From NCBI RefSeq assembly GCF_000003605.2, contig NW_003156733.1, positions 934,539 to 971,359 of the forward strand: a stretch of DNA of 36,821 bases, read 5' to 3'. Source of the stretch: Saccoglossus kowalevskii. Its lineage: Eukaryota > Hemichordata > Enteropneusta > Harrimaniidae. Each line of letters opens with the position of its first letter. Within the stretch, counting starts at the first letter, position 1. The position numbers were made by a program, and so were the translations under genes. Under the pieces are notes generated by a model that made no database searches, had not been told where the DNA came from, and saw nothing but the letters and a program-made list of their open reading frames with translations. Of this stretch, positions 21,433-34,114 are shown one piece after another.

Positions 21433-23980
21433 AATAATTTTCAGAATTGTATCTCAGACAAGATTTGCTTTCTGGTTACTTTCTAGCCTATTTTTGCTGA
21501 CTAAAAGATGGGCCTTGAATTATTGAACAATGAGCGGACAATATAGATGCTTCACGACATATTCTGACAAATATATTTAAGACTATCTCCCAATTACCAT
21601 CGCATAAAACAGTGGGTGATTATTGACAAACATATTATACAGAGTGAACATGTATTTATTTATTTATTTATTTATCTGTGACGGTGCATTAGTTCAATAT
21701 CGAGGATTAATTATTACTCGTTTCTGACTGATTTCGATTATTATAATGAAAATATTTGCATCCTGATACGTCAATGACGTGGATTTACTTAATCTTGCTA
21801 GTGTGATAAATTGTGTATGATAAATTTGACTGAAAAACACGTGACGTAACGCAGTCCTAGATCAAGTGCAACGCAATTGTTCTATGCCATCATACAAATG
21901 AAGCAATCAGAGAAAGATGTAAGGACCTTCGGAAGTGACGTCAAAAAGGGAACATATTGTACATCCGCCATATATCATTTGGAGTTATATTCGAGTTTTT
22001 TTTTTATGAACCCTAGTGGTCTACAGTGACACTGTTGCTCCATGAGATCACCCGTGTAACAGTTTTACCACATTTAACCACAAGCTCTTTATAGTATTAT
22101 AACTGCCAAAATACCTCATTAGGAAATAAAGCTGGATAAAATCTCTGTTTTTTTTTACCTAAATGTAAAATAAAAGAATTTTCGTTGTAACTTGTATTTT
22201 TTTATTAATCTATTTACATTCGGCACCACACGAAAAAAAAAGAAATCGGACAGAAAGTGACCAACATGATTGTAAATGAAAATTCTAGTAGACTGATAAG
22301 GTCATTTTCAATGTACGAAAGTTTCGTATATGTTTGATTCTTAACAACTCAGGTGAAATCGTAACCATTCAATATATTTGCAATGACTAGAACCAGTTGT
22401 ATTAATAAAAGGAAAACGTACAATCGGCTTTTTGTGTCAGATTTTAATGATTAATGAGTTTATTTAAATTTACAATAATTGGTGTCTACAAATATAAACT
22501 AATGTTGCACTTTTCTCAACATCCGGGGTATATATTTTATTGCTTCTCCATATGTCGGTTTCTAAAAGCAGTATTGAGTTTACATTTCCATACCATATTG
22601 CATACAATTATATAAAAAGCTTGAAAAGTAAGATATGCGCAATATTTTTTTTTTGAATAAAACACCTGTTTGAAAGATCAGATACTATTTGTTTTGATGT
22701 CATGTCCATATAATTTCAGTAGTTTATTTGAAGGAGATTATTAAATTTACTGCTATACTCACTTCATTGGCCGGCTATTTTATTTCAATGAAGCATGCTT
22801 GATAAAAAAATGGCGGCCATTTGTGCAGTTGAAGTAGATGAACTGTCCACTGGAGTTTTCATGCGATTCGACCTGAGTACAAAGATGGGATAGATGTGTA
22901 CATGGGTACATTCTACGTGATATGTAATTCCTGACTGTTCGGCTGATCTTTGACATTTGCTCCGGTTGCACAACGAATACAATGTACTACTAAATATATT
23001 ATAAATATGTTGTTGACAACCTTTATTGCAAGAGGGTATTTTGTTAGTGCAAAAATAAGTGACAGGAAGTTCTTCCTTTCATATATGAATTACGTCAATT
23101 GTAAAGGTTATTCTCATACCAACCAGACCTGGTCAAACCCAGCCACCTGCCAACCCGGGCTGCCAACCTCGACAAGTTCTCGCGGAGTCGGATGCATTTA
23201 TGAATAAATCTCGGTCTCAGTGGATTTGGTCGATCCATTGTTGTCACAATCTATCGGGTTGTGGGTCGGGCCATATCAGTGTTCAACGTCAACTCTGGTA
23301 CAATTTGAAAGCAGGTCTGTTCATGAGTCGGATGCACCAACCATGAGGTGGATCATCATGTGGTTCGAAAAAATAGAAAATGCATTTTTCAAACTGTGGC
23401 GCCCTCTAGCGACGAGCGTTATGTAATGTAGCTGGCCCGGTTGACAGGAACGCCGGGCAAGTATGACGTTCATAGATTCAACCTGCTGATCTGTACTTGT
23501 CCGTTTGTAACCACGTAGTGGTTTTTGTGTTTGTTTCGTGTATTTTTAGAAAATTGTATAGTTCAACTGACAAACAACCACACCAAGTTTTGCTGTGTAC
23601 CTCTCCCTTCCGCTACTATCTTTGTCATTTCGTTCATCATAGCAGAAATTTGGCTCTATTCGTCATCTTCCTTGTGTATAACCGATCACAATATTCGTTA
23701 GTTCCAGCCATATACCCGCCAATCAGATGTCACACCATAGAGATGCAGGATAGCGGACTGACAAGACACGAAGAATTACGAGCATGCGCACGAGCAACCT
23801 GCGTCACTGGCTCCCCATGTGGACGCCACTGTATGCCATGTGTTCATCATTTGTTGAATACCGCAGTAGAAACGCGCGATTGATTAGTTAATATTTGATT
23901 ATATTCATTTGTTCAAATAGATTGACCATGTATGATATTCAGTTATGTCACAACTCAGTATACGTTGATCAGTTAAGCAG
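21433..23980. other. 3' flank of copy B, no gene seen
   Basis: Contains a TATTTATT microsatellite (21653-21675) and T-runs. The open frames at about 22950-23880 show no recognisable domain or coding signature. Confidence 0.5.
21653..21675. repeat. (TTTA)n microsatellite
   Basis: About six units of TTTA, perfect. Confidence 0.8.
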
Positions 23981-23983
23981 TGC

Positions 23984-24575
23984 AGTTGAACCACAGGGGC
24001 TTGACGATCTATTCGTCTCAATGCGTGGACATCTATGGGGCCGATCGACTATGTCCTGGTACAGGACTTTGTCCTTGCTCAAAATACCTAGTAATATAAA
24101 TTATGGAATTAAGATTGGCACAATCTGAAGGCTGGTATCACAGAGAATATAAATTGTCAAATTTCGCCATATATGCGTAAAATCTGGAAAAATATATGAT
24201 TTATATGTAATCGGACAACATTTTTCGATAGTCCAGTGTCTTATAAGAACTCGTAACTGGTTTGGACAAGGTATTTTGTATTTTGAGGTATGATTTTCGG
24301 CAGCTAGAAAAATGTGTGCACATTTTGTTTCCTCCTTTATCGTATATATAGTGCAAGCTGATCGGCCGGAAACAAATATTAGTGATTTTCGTGGTTTTGG
24401 AGCGTGATGATTAAATTTAATAACATATGCTTGCTTTACATTACTAAACTGTTTTAATTCCATAATTTCTATTATTGTGAGCAAGGCCAAGGTCCTGTAC
24501 CGGGACATAGTCGATCGGCCCCATAGACGTCTATGCATTGAGACGAATAAATCGTCAAGCCCTTGTGAGCTGAAC
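23984..24575. mobile_element. hAT-like non-autonomous foldback element (long TIRs, probable 8-bp target duplication)
   Basis: The left arm (23992-24111) and the reverse complement of the right arm (24567-24455) match over about 115 bases, with the shared core ATGGGGCCGATCGACTATGT. The ends read CACAGGGGCTTGACGA and CACAAGGGCTTGACGA. The 8 bases outside the left end (AGTTGAAC) and right end (AGCTGAAC) are a direct repeat with one mismatch. That fits a target-site duplication and the hAT superfamily, as do the CAGGGG-like ends. The interior of about 340 bases has no transposase. Open frames on both strands at its ends are products of the inverted repeat. Confidence 0.75.
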
Positions 24576-24777
24576 TAGGTCATTGTGTCAAAGACAGGGC
24601 GACCTTGCGGGACTCCAACTCACGTTGTTTGGACTTCGTTCAGTTTAATACAAGACTTGTTGTACGTAGCCGTTCTTACTTCAATCTAATCACAACTGCA
24701 TTTAACGTGACAATTTGCGCTGTGACAAATAATTGTTCCTTTTCCAGTAGTCTAAGATATTCATTTTCAGCGAAAGA

Positions 24778-24960
24778 GGGTTGACCGTTATTACAAATAT
24801 GGTTGACCGTCATCATGATTGAAAATGGGGTTGGTCGTTATTACAAAAAAAGTTAGTATTACAAAAATGGCTGGCTGTAGTAACAAATAGGGTTCATATT
24901 ACAAATATTATTGATCGTTGTTACAAATAGGGGCGATCGTAGTTACAAGAATAGGGTTGT
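24778..24960. repeat. Degenerate minisatellite, about 20-25 bp unit
   Basis: Roughly eight imperfect copies of a unit like GGTTGACCGTTATTACAAATA, with variants such as GATCGTTGTTACAAATAGG. Spacing varies from about 18 to 35 bases. It looks like an old array without recent homogenisation. Confidence 0.65.
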
Positions 24961-26730
24961 TTATTGCATTTAGTGGTGGTACAAGTGTCAATATAATCTT
25001 GCCATACACCTTGACATTTTATATTCCAGGTACCTAAAAGTGAACTTTCCAAGTCGCGATTAGGTTCATCTTTAGTTGTATGCCACAACGTTTAATCCTC
25101 TTGACTGTCACGATTGCAACTGGTTTTTGCTAGAACGTGTTATTCAATTTTTTTTTTTTTTTTTTTTTGTTTTACTTTTCTTCATTACGTTGCATATTCA
25201 TCGATGATTCAAGGGGAATTCGTGCATTTTTTAAAAACATTATTTTTTTTATATGTGTAAAACAAAGAGAATTTCTGAAACGCATGGCCAATTAAGTGTG
25301 TCATGTAATATCTCTTCCGTATACAGATCGTTAGATGGGCGGCGATAAAAAACGCGAATAATGAGCGGCATCGATAAGACAATGTCCACGTGAACATTGC
25401 ACGACATATATTTATAAGATGAAATAAACAAGAAAAGTTCCTTGTCCGTGAATCTCCCACAAGTAATAACATCCTTCAAATTAATCAGTTGATTTTCTAC
25501 GCTAGTTTTTGGGCACGTTTAATTATGTACAGTATACCGCTACATTATTAGCGTAAATTGTAGTGTTATTTAATACACCAACAACGACCAAGTAATACGG
25601 TGTGTGCAGAATCAGTCGGGGCGGTCTATAATCACATACTTATATTTGTGTGTTTCCACGTTGACAATATTTTGCTGTGGACATGATCCGGACATTATTG
25701 CTGTGTGCCACCTTCACTTTGCTATGCTGACGATTGAGGGAGCGATAATAAGTACAGCTCAGAGTTGTGATAAACGCCGCTCGCTACGTTGTAGTGTTAC
25801 TCAGCGACCGATCTAATCATGTCAGCGATATCAACTCGTCAATCTTCCCCAGCCTACTTAGCTACATGCATGTTACATGTGCTTCTTTATTTGTTACAAT
25901 TGGGGATGTCTCGAATTTCTGTTGATCATTTAAAAAGATATTAGTGTTCGGACAACAAAATAGTTCCTAGATATCTAACCCAAGATTCCATAGAGAAGAT
26001 AATGATCGACCAACAAATTACAACTGTCAAGTTCACGTTTGAAACCATTATATTGAAAAATATATCTAATCCAATAAAGGAAACGAGTTGTAATTCAACT
26101 CATCATTTTCTTATACCGCGGTAGATCATGAGCTTGAATTTAAGTGGATAACATAGACTTTAAATTCATACAATCAAAGAAAAACAATCCACACCACATA
26201 TAACACACAACTATAATATTATCAATACATGTATACAGATAGTATCGTTAAATGTCTATTTTTCTTAAAGGTCAGACTAAGTTGGAGATTTGAGTAAATG
26301 ATAAGTAATAACGTAATGCTGAATTGATTTGATTTTCATGGAGAAGAAACGAAATCCAATAATATGCGCCTCTCGAATTGCCGCGTCGTCGCAATGTCAA
26401 CGTGTCACTATTGCTACATCGTAATTTATTTGTTTGACTATTTTTTCAAGCTCCCATGTCAACCTACTTGTATTTGCGATCATCAATTTAAAAGAAGGAA
26501 GAGTTTGAGACGCAGAAGACCTCTTGCACCAAATGCGCTCTAAATCTTCCCATATCATTAAAGACAGTCAGTATACACATTTTCGTGTTTTCGCTAGAAA
26601 GTTAAGTCGGCGTAAGTTCAACTAAAACGATGATGACCTCATGCTTTTACGTACATAACAGGAATTCGGTGTTGACTGGGATGTCGAGGCAATACATTGA
26701 CGATATCCAAACATAATACAACTCACAGAT
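24961..26730. other. Intergenic, no gene seen
   Basis: AT-rich, with a run of about 20 T at 25148-25168. No recognisable exon or transposon end was found. Confidence 0.5.
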
Positions 26731-26733
26731 ATT

Positions 26734-27010
26734 CAGACTAAAGTTATTCTAGCTATAATTAGTTCCGAGTCTGATGTTTTCTTTGTTGGTCGCACTGGAA
26801 ATGGTGAATCATTATGTTATCATGCTTTACCAGCCTTGTGACCATCGAGCGTGGTGATAGTGTTGTCACCACTATTGAATGTTATGGAGGAGCAGGTGTT
26901 ATACCTCAGAACTCATGGTGTCACTACAACATGTATCGGCAGAAATGAAGCCAAAGATGAAGACATGATCAGAAATGCAAAATTCAAAACGTTTTTTGGC
27001 AGTAATTTGT
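26734..27010 (+). pseudogene. RecQ-like DNA helicase fragment (broken)
   Basis: One plus-strand frame reads a stretch resembling the first helicase motifs of RecQ proteins: SDVFFVGRTGNGESLCYHAL (Walker A region), then a TGA at 26839-26841, then VVIVLSPLLNVMEEQVLYLR, the usual 'SPL..LM.dQV..L' motif Ia region, and NEAKDEDMIRNAKFKTFFGS. Active RecQ proteins unwind DNA using ATP. Here the Walker A lysine is replaced by glutamate (GNGES instead of GxGKS) and the stop lies between motifs, so this fragment is dead. No flanking exons of a helicase are visible. It may come from a multicopy RecQ-like family or a transposon-carried helicase; that is inference. Confidence 0.6.
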
Positions 27011-27039
27011 TACAAAGCTTTCTATTGGTCAGTAAATTT

Positions 27040-27290
27040 GTCACTGGTATCCTAGTGGTTGTTGCATCAGACACATGATCGGTAGACCCGAGTTCAAATC
27101 CTACCTTAGGCTGAACATCAAAAGGGTCGACCCCTACCCTGGGTGAGTGTGGCACAGACTCAATGGGAAGGCCAATTCCACTGGCCGAGATTCATTCACT
27201 AACGAATGCCACTTTGGGGAGCCTTGGTTAAGGTCTGCAGGTGCTTGTATTTGACCGAGCCTGGTTGACGCCAGGATAAAATTAAATTAC
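27040..27290 (+). mobile_element. tRNA-derived SINE
   Basis: The head resembles a tRNA gene. An A-box-like TATCCTAGTGG at about 27049-27059 is followed about 30 bases later by a B box, GAGTTCAAATCC (27089-27100), with tRNA-like D-arm and anticodon-arm sequence between them. A body of about 160 bases of non-tRNA sequence follows, ending in a short AT-rich tail (ATAAAATTAAATTA). This is the standard architecture of a tRNA-derived short retroposon transcribed by RNA polymerase III. The acceptor stem does not pair as in a true tRNA. The family could not be named. Confidence 0.6.
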
Positions 27291-30260
27291 CATTTGATAG
27301 GAAGATGGCCGCACAGCCCCGTCATGTAGTCCCAAACAGGAAATGATTTCTGTGGCAAAATGCACTATGTGTCAGCATTTGCACTTGCACTTGCACATAC
27401 ACATGTACACAAACAAAATCAGGAGAGACAACAGTGACATTCAAAGTCAGAAACTGTCGCCTAGCACAAAAACATTAATAAAAACATGTGATATGGGGAG
27501 GGAAGAATGTCAAAAAGGAACAACACCGTTGGGCAGGCGGACGATACAACAGATATTTTCAATATGGTGAGCGCACTCTACGACGTATGGCCTTTAGGAA
27601 ACTGCTTCAAATCTGTAAGCGTTACTCCAATGAAATTGATTTAAGTTGAATTGAACCTTTTCACTCCATAATTAATACTCTGTTTTTTTTTCTAAATTGA
27701 AATTAATTAACTTTTGTAAGTGTTTTACATATTGTTATCATTAAGACATTATTGATGAAGTCACCAAGGATATTACGTACTGTATATTACGTTTGTCGTA
27801 TTCTTGTATCAGGCAGTTGAATATGTAAATTTGAAATACCATGCACAGTGTCACGAGTAAAGGCTATACAAATCACATATCAAGGCAAAAAATACTCAAC
27901 TATGAAAATAGCTATCTCATGTTGTTGTACAATAATTAAATAAGCCAATATAACGATTTTGTTTTCGATTAACCGTTTGTTAAAATACAGTATTTTAATT
28001 GTATTTTTAAAAGTTTTTTTTATCATGTTCCTAATTGGTAGAAGCACCTTCCCATATTTCATATCTATGAAATGTACATCACAACTGACAATTGTCTTGC
28101 ATTTAATTGTGTGTGTATTATAAATATATTAAAATGAAATATATATTACTTCATATTTATGTTATATATAAACTGTCATTAAATATAACAGATTTTGCAT
28201 TTTAAAATACATGTATTATAGTTTGGTATTACAAATTAGAATTTTGTTCATTGCAGAAAATGCCTCTATCTATTTTGAGTAACTTGGCCAAACATCAAAA
28301 CTTAGCGATTTATGCTAACCAAAACATCAGACATTATTAAGAGTACTTTTATATTTGCATACCATCTGCGTTCGTCGCACGTCTCCCTGATATGCTAATA
28401 TTTTTTTTGTATATGTCCAGGGTTTGTACTTGTATTATTTCTCATCTTGTATATTTAAATCCAGGTTTCATATTTTGAAGATTATATGAAAACAATGTTA
28501 AAAGTCGAAGCATGACTTATAACCACTATTTCATTTCCTATATTACATTCAGAACATAAAATAATCTACACAAATCTGTTCTATCGGCAAAATGTGTTAT
28601 TCTTTTCAAATTATTGGTACGGAATCGGTAATGGAATATTTACAATGTTTATTAGGAGCTTGTCCATCAGTAATTATTATAATATGCTTACACAACGGAT
28701 AATTAAATCACACACACACAAATTGTTTGACAGACAGGAGATACTTTAATACAAAATTAGCTCCAAAAAAAGACTTCAAAGTATCCCAGACCAAAACATG
28801 GAGGTAAGAAATTACCTAGACTAAAAAGAACATTGCTATGGGGACGGGAAAAAAGGGAAGTGTATGGAGAGAAGAAAAATATCGAACAACCAGAGAAACA
28901 CAACTGAAGCGGACGGAGAAAATTCTGCCACTAAGTGGCGCTATACACTAAATCTAATAAAATGGCTAGAGGGCGCTACATCACAGAATACTGAAAAGGC
29001 AAGGTTGCAGTTAAACAAATTTATATTGAACACAAATTTAACACAATTTCTAGATTATGCTAGTACAATGGATAACTGAACCACACTCAATCTTATGACA
29101 GAAAAGTTTTAAATTGTTTTAAAACATATTGCGGCAGGACTTATAACTTGTACCCGCGGGGGGGGGGGGTGCAGTCTAATAAAATATTAAAACTAATTCA
29201 TTACATTTTTACAGAAGAACCTTCTCATATAAAAGAAATTCTAATATTTAAAACAATAAGAAGTAGTCACTAAACCTTGTAATTTCAAGAGAAGAGACAT
29301 TTTGGTGAACTGTTTTATTGTTTGCAGCCTTTATAATACAATTTTCTTTCACAAATAAAAAAAATAAAAAAAACCAAAGAACTGCCGACCTCACATCTTT
29401 ATAATTTTGAGTGGGCCAGCCAAGTTTCCACATACAAAAGTACACATAATATTTCTATTTAATTTATTTTATTGTATAATATTTTCACTGAATTCTTTAA
29501 AATCAATTTACCATATACAAACTAATTTGTTGAACACTATTTCATCTTAATATTTTACAATCCATATCCTTATACTTGAATCTGTTTCAAGACATTTGAA
29601 AAAAAAATATTTTAGAAGCATAATACAACGACTAGATTTGGTGTCACAGTTTGCTCCCAATTCGTATTCGAATATTGCCAGCAATAACTAATAAAGCTTG
29701 TTTAGAATACCATTTATTCCCGACATCATATTCAGTGGCTAGTTCTCAGGATCTACAATAGTAATAGATACACAGAACTCATTTTGATGCCATGTTTTTT
29801 TTTGATTTGGACAATACCATTTCAAGCTGCAGGGTGTCTAAGCCATGATTCAACAACCAATAAACACATCTTCTACGCACCACACAAAATTTAGCCATAG
29901 TTGAACAACCAACCAAGCAAGAAAGCAACAAATATCAGGCTGCATCCAGAAAACAACGAGATAGCACATTACATCCAGTCATTACAAACATGAAATCCTC
30001 CACCCCTCCCAGTACACCCTACAGCATTAATGGTTCCTATACTCATTTGCATCTATGTACAACAAACTTAGTCAATAGATGCACCAGACTCATAAAACTT
30101 TTGACCAACCACTCATCTAATTATTGCTGAGTGAGAGCGCTATTTTAAAAGAATTAAACATACATCAAATCAAATTAACAGTGGCACTTCGGTGAACTAT
30201 ATACAAAATAAACAGACAAAGGTAAAGGTGCATAAAATCAATTTTAAAATTATTTAATAA
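27291..30260. other. Intergenic, no gene seen
   Basis: Strongly AT-rich. A G-run lies at 29158-29169 (CGCGGGGGGGGGGG type). Short open frames at 27343-27570 and 28864-29079 have no recognisable domain. Confidence 0.5.
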
Positions 30261-30261
30261 A

Positions 30262-31138
30262 CAGCGAACAAATGATAAAAATGATACAGTGAACAAATGA
30301 TACAGTGAACACATGATACAGTGAACAAATGATAAAATGATGCAGTGAACAAATGATAAAGTGATACTATGAACAAATGATAAAAATGATACAGTGAACA
30401 CATGATAAAATGATACAGTAATCACATGATACAGTGAACACATGATACAGTGAACAAATGATAAAATGATGCAGTGAACAAAAGATAATATGATACAGTG
30501 AACAAATGATAAAATGATACAGTGAACAAATGATAAAGTGATAAAATGAACAAATGATAAAAATGATACAGTGAACACATTATGCAGTGAACAAATGATA
30601 AAATGATACAGTGAACAAATGATAAAATGTTACTGTGAACAAATGATAAAATGATACAGTGAACTAGTGATGAAGTGATACAATGAACAAATGATAAAAA
30701 TGATACAGTGGACACATTATGCAGTGAACAAATGTTAAAATGATACAGTGAACAAATGATAAAATGGTACTGTGAACAAATGATACAGTGAACAAATGAT
30801 AACAATTATACAAAGAACAAATGATGATATGATACAGTGAACAAATGATAAACATGATACAGTGAATAAATGATAAAATGATATAGTAAACAAAAGATAA
30901 AAATGACACAGTGAACAAATGATAATATTATACAGTGAACAAATGATAAAAATGAGACAATGATAAAATGTTACAGTGAGCAAATGATAAAAGGATACAG
31001 TGAAAAAATGTAAAAATAAGACAATGAACAAATGATAAAATGATACAGTGAACAAATGATAAAAGGATACAGTGAACAAATGGTAAAAATGAGACAATGA
31101 ACAAATGATAAAATGATACAGTGAACAAATGATGAACA
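30262..31138. repeat. Minisatellite, about 24-bp unit with 16-bp and 25-bp variants
   Basis: About 38 tandem units around GAACAAATGATAAAATGATACAGT (24 bases). Some units have one extra A (25 bases), and shorter 16-base forms (GATACAGTGAACACAT) occur near the left end. Long minus-strand open frames through it (repeating FIICSLYH and HLFTVSFY) exist only because 24 is a multiple of three and the unit lacks stops. They are not genes. Confidence 0.95.
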
Positions 31139-31139
31139 G

Positions 31140-32455
31140 TAATACAAAAGTGAACCTGAAACCACATTTGTTTGCATACACAGATCAGCTCCCGAATTCA
31201 TATAGTGGCTGTTCCGCCAAAAACATCAAATTTAAGCCACACGTCATGGGGCTATTTTGATGCCGTATAAACATCAGACAACTGTCAATATACTTCATCT
31301 GTACACATACAGGCGGCGAGGCCAATCAGCTACCACGACATTCGTCCTCTGCGTCAAAAATAGCACGGAAATAAATAAACTGATCTCAACTATAGAGGGC
31401 CTTGATCGCAATAGAAATATTGTCAGTAGTACATTCTGATAAACGCAACACTATACGTAGGGCTACACGATTCATGGGTGAATCGATTCATCAAAGCTTC
31501 GATACTTATATTTCGTGTAGTTTTGTTGCGCTCGCAAGGCTCTGACCACAGCCAAATCCAATCATGGGAAAACGTCCCCCGATGAAACGTCAAATAAACA
31601 TTCCAAAACAACAAAAAATGATATTTAAATTAATTATTTAAAATAAATAAAATAAATAACACTCGCTTGTATACGATCACATCTATCGCCGATATTGGGC
31701 GATAACCTCTTAAACTTATTACCACTATTTTTAATTTCGAAGGGTCAACTGGCTGGCAGTAATAAGACCCACTTTGTATAATTTACACAATGGGGATAGT
31801 GATTGATATGACGCCATAAACTACTATAGTACTTTGTACTTATAAGACAATCATCACAATATGCTACATCACTGATTAGTCAAGACAGAAATACGGGGCA
31901 ATATGGAGTTTTGTCACGTGTAATCGAATTTTAAGATAGCTAATTAAATCACAATCTAGACACACTGATTTCAATGAAATAGACGTTAAAACGGAGATGT
32001 AGCACTTATGTTGTCTTTGAGGCCCGTCATCACGAGCTATGAAATTGACACCGCCAACGTAAAAGGATGGTATTTCATCACAAAGTCTCAACATGTAGTG
32101 GGGCGTATTTTTTTCTTTTACTAGTAGCTTCGCGATGATTGGCTTTCGCGATGATTGGCTTTCGCGGTAAGTGGCAGAACTTATCTTTTCATCGAATTGA
32201 GAATCTAATGTTGTATGCGTCATTAAAAACCGGGGTTAATATGGGAATACCATGTATAATTAAAATGATTCAAAGTATTATATGAATATGTAATTATATG
32301 CATAAATGATACACACTAACGAGAAAACGCCTTTCGCGTTAAGTGTTATTTACGAAAATATTTGTTCGCAATTTTATAAACTGGCTTGGAAATTCCCACC
32401 ATCAATACAAATTCACACACATATGTTAACTTGCATGTGTACTATAATTAATACA
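31140..32455. other. Intergenic, no gene seen
   Basis: No recognised gene. A 115-codon open frame on the minus strand (31876-32223) has no domain I can identify and no support from neighbours. A 16-base direct duplication (CGCGATGATTGGCTTT) lies at about 32130-32161. Confidence 0.45.
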
Positions 32456-32459
32456 TACA

Positions 32460-33050
32460 CACTCAAAATATCTATCACATAACCGGGACAAAAGAAAGCA
32501 TTATTTTTCCAAGCCATGAGACATTTATCTCTTTGGGTGCAGTACTGAGGACATGTTAACACAAAATGTTTCTCAACCTCTATTTCATTTGTGTTTCAGA
32601 CCCCTCATATTCTGTTATTTAATGGATTCTTGTTATGACGACCTGTTTCTATCTTAAAAGTGTGGTTACTGAGTCTAAATTTTATCATAGTTTCACACAA
32701 TTCTGTTGTTTTTAGATCAATGAGATAATTTTCAGTTTCAATATTGCTTTTAAACAATCTATATATTCTGAGTTTATTCTTTGAGTTATTGTTTTTTTAT
32801 TGTCATTAATGATGTCACTTTTCCATTGTTACAGTAACAGGTACATATTATGCACTTTTTCATTGAGTTGATTTATTTCCAAGGTGCTGATAAATCTTGT
32901 CTGTGTGAATTAAATCATTCTTATTGACATTTTTTAACACTGTTACTATTTTCTTAAACCAAGTAATCTTTATAGTTTTGTTGGCTAGGAATGCCTCATT
33001 TAGTGTATTATCTTTGGGATTTGCTCCATTTGTGGGTTTAAACATGTTCT
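32460..33050 (-). pseudogene. Non-LTR retrotransposon C-terminal remnant (broken)
   Basis: On the minus strand the sequence passes through three frames that together resemble the C-terminal end of a LINE-type reverse transcriptase polyprotein. First comes a stretch at 33045-32860 ending in HLGNKSTQ. Then QLNEKVHNMYLLL lies in a second frame. Then KFRLSNHTFKIETGRHNK leads to EVEKHFVLTCPQY in a third. The last part is the conserved region that precedes and includes a CxxC...H...C zinc-knuckle-like motif. Both Cys codons expected in the CxxC are TGA here. With at least two frameshifts and several stops this is an inactive fragment. The clade is not determined. Confidence 0.65.
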
Positions 33051-33059
33051 ATATTCACC

Positions 33060-34110
33060 CAAAACAACAACAAACTTGAAATAAAAGTAACCGTCCGATC
33101 TAAACGACCTGCGTCTATGAAAAATCGAGACTTGGCGCCTTTGCCTCTTCGAGCGGTGAAGTTCGAGGCCAATCTACCATGATTGTTACCATCGTCAATT
33201 ATTAGAGGTGCCCGGGAACTAAAATTTGTGAAGTGAATCCCTCCAGCGACGAAAACGGTGATAATAACCAAGGGGTGAGAGACTTTTTACCTCGGCGATA
33301 GCGACCCAATAAATTCCGGGACACGCAGTGACCAGTGAGGCATTAAATGACACACACCTTTATGAATTTAGGACGTGAATTTAGTTTTATTACACACATT
33401 CGTGATGTAATTCACTTTGGAGAGAGAATAGTCAAGGATAAATAAACACGCTTTCAGGTTCATGTGCTGCAAGTTACAGAGCACATACCTAAGCGGCCGT
33501 CCCCAGCAAATAATTAAGCCAAGGCATTTTCGGTGCCGAATTCGTGAAATTATCCGTTTTTACGCAATCTGGGAAGTTCGAATTACTAAACGAGGTACAG
33601 AACGACGAAGCTGAAATATCGAAGAACCAACACATACCACAAATTATATCTCAAAAGTGAATATTCGTGGTGTATTTTAAGTCTAACCGGACTGGAAGTG
33701 GGAATTTGTTAACATATTTTAGTATAATGCAGTAATAATAATAATGCGACACTTCTTTCATGTCACGTAACATAAGTACACGTATATGATTCCAGTTTTG
33801 ATACACCCTTGTTATATCGCTCATTCACAATGTCGAAAACGGAGTTTTTATCGTAATGTGACCGATGCAAACATGTCTGTTGTTTGAATTCATTTTGTTG
33901 CTGTGTCAAATCTTATGTCGTAGTTCTAAACCCACACTCTGGGCGTAATCTCACATATGATCTTATATTATTGACACCCATAAAGTAATAATACATGTAG
34001 TTCAATAAGGTCATATTAGCATACTACTATTTGTATACTGTGACTGTACTGTGACGGGCTAATTGTCGAGGTTTTACTAGCTATTTTGTCTAAATCCAGC
34101 CCCTGTGAGC
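33060..34110. other. 5' flank of the protease gene, no other gene seen
   Basis: A moderately GC-rich patch at about 33100-33260 has an open frame on the minus strand (77 codons) without recognisable domains. Nothing else is supported. No TATA box could be firmly assigned to the protease start. Confidence 0.45.
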
Positions 34111-34114
34111 CAAG

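Noticed and set aside
27047-27110. A possible functional tRNA gene
   Set aside because: The A and B boxes are present, but the acceptor stem does not close, the anticodon region is disturbed and SINE-like sequence follows directly.
30165-31201. Several long overlapping minus-strand open frames with repeating FIICSLYH-type protein
   Set aside because: They follow the tandem repeat unit exactly and exist in several phases at once. There is no gene structure, only a stop-free minisatellite.
31876-32223. A 115-codon minus-strand open frame
   Set aside because: No recognisable domain, no splice-bounded partner exons and no repeat evidence; this length is expected by chance in a window of this size.
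32590-32620. The two TGA codons as selenocysteine codons
   Set aside because: The surrounding frame has several other stops and frameshifts, and retrotransposon zinc knuckles use Cys. Decay is the simple explanation.
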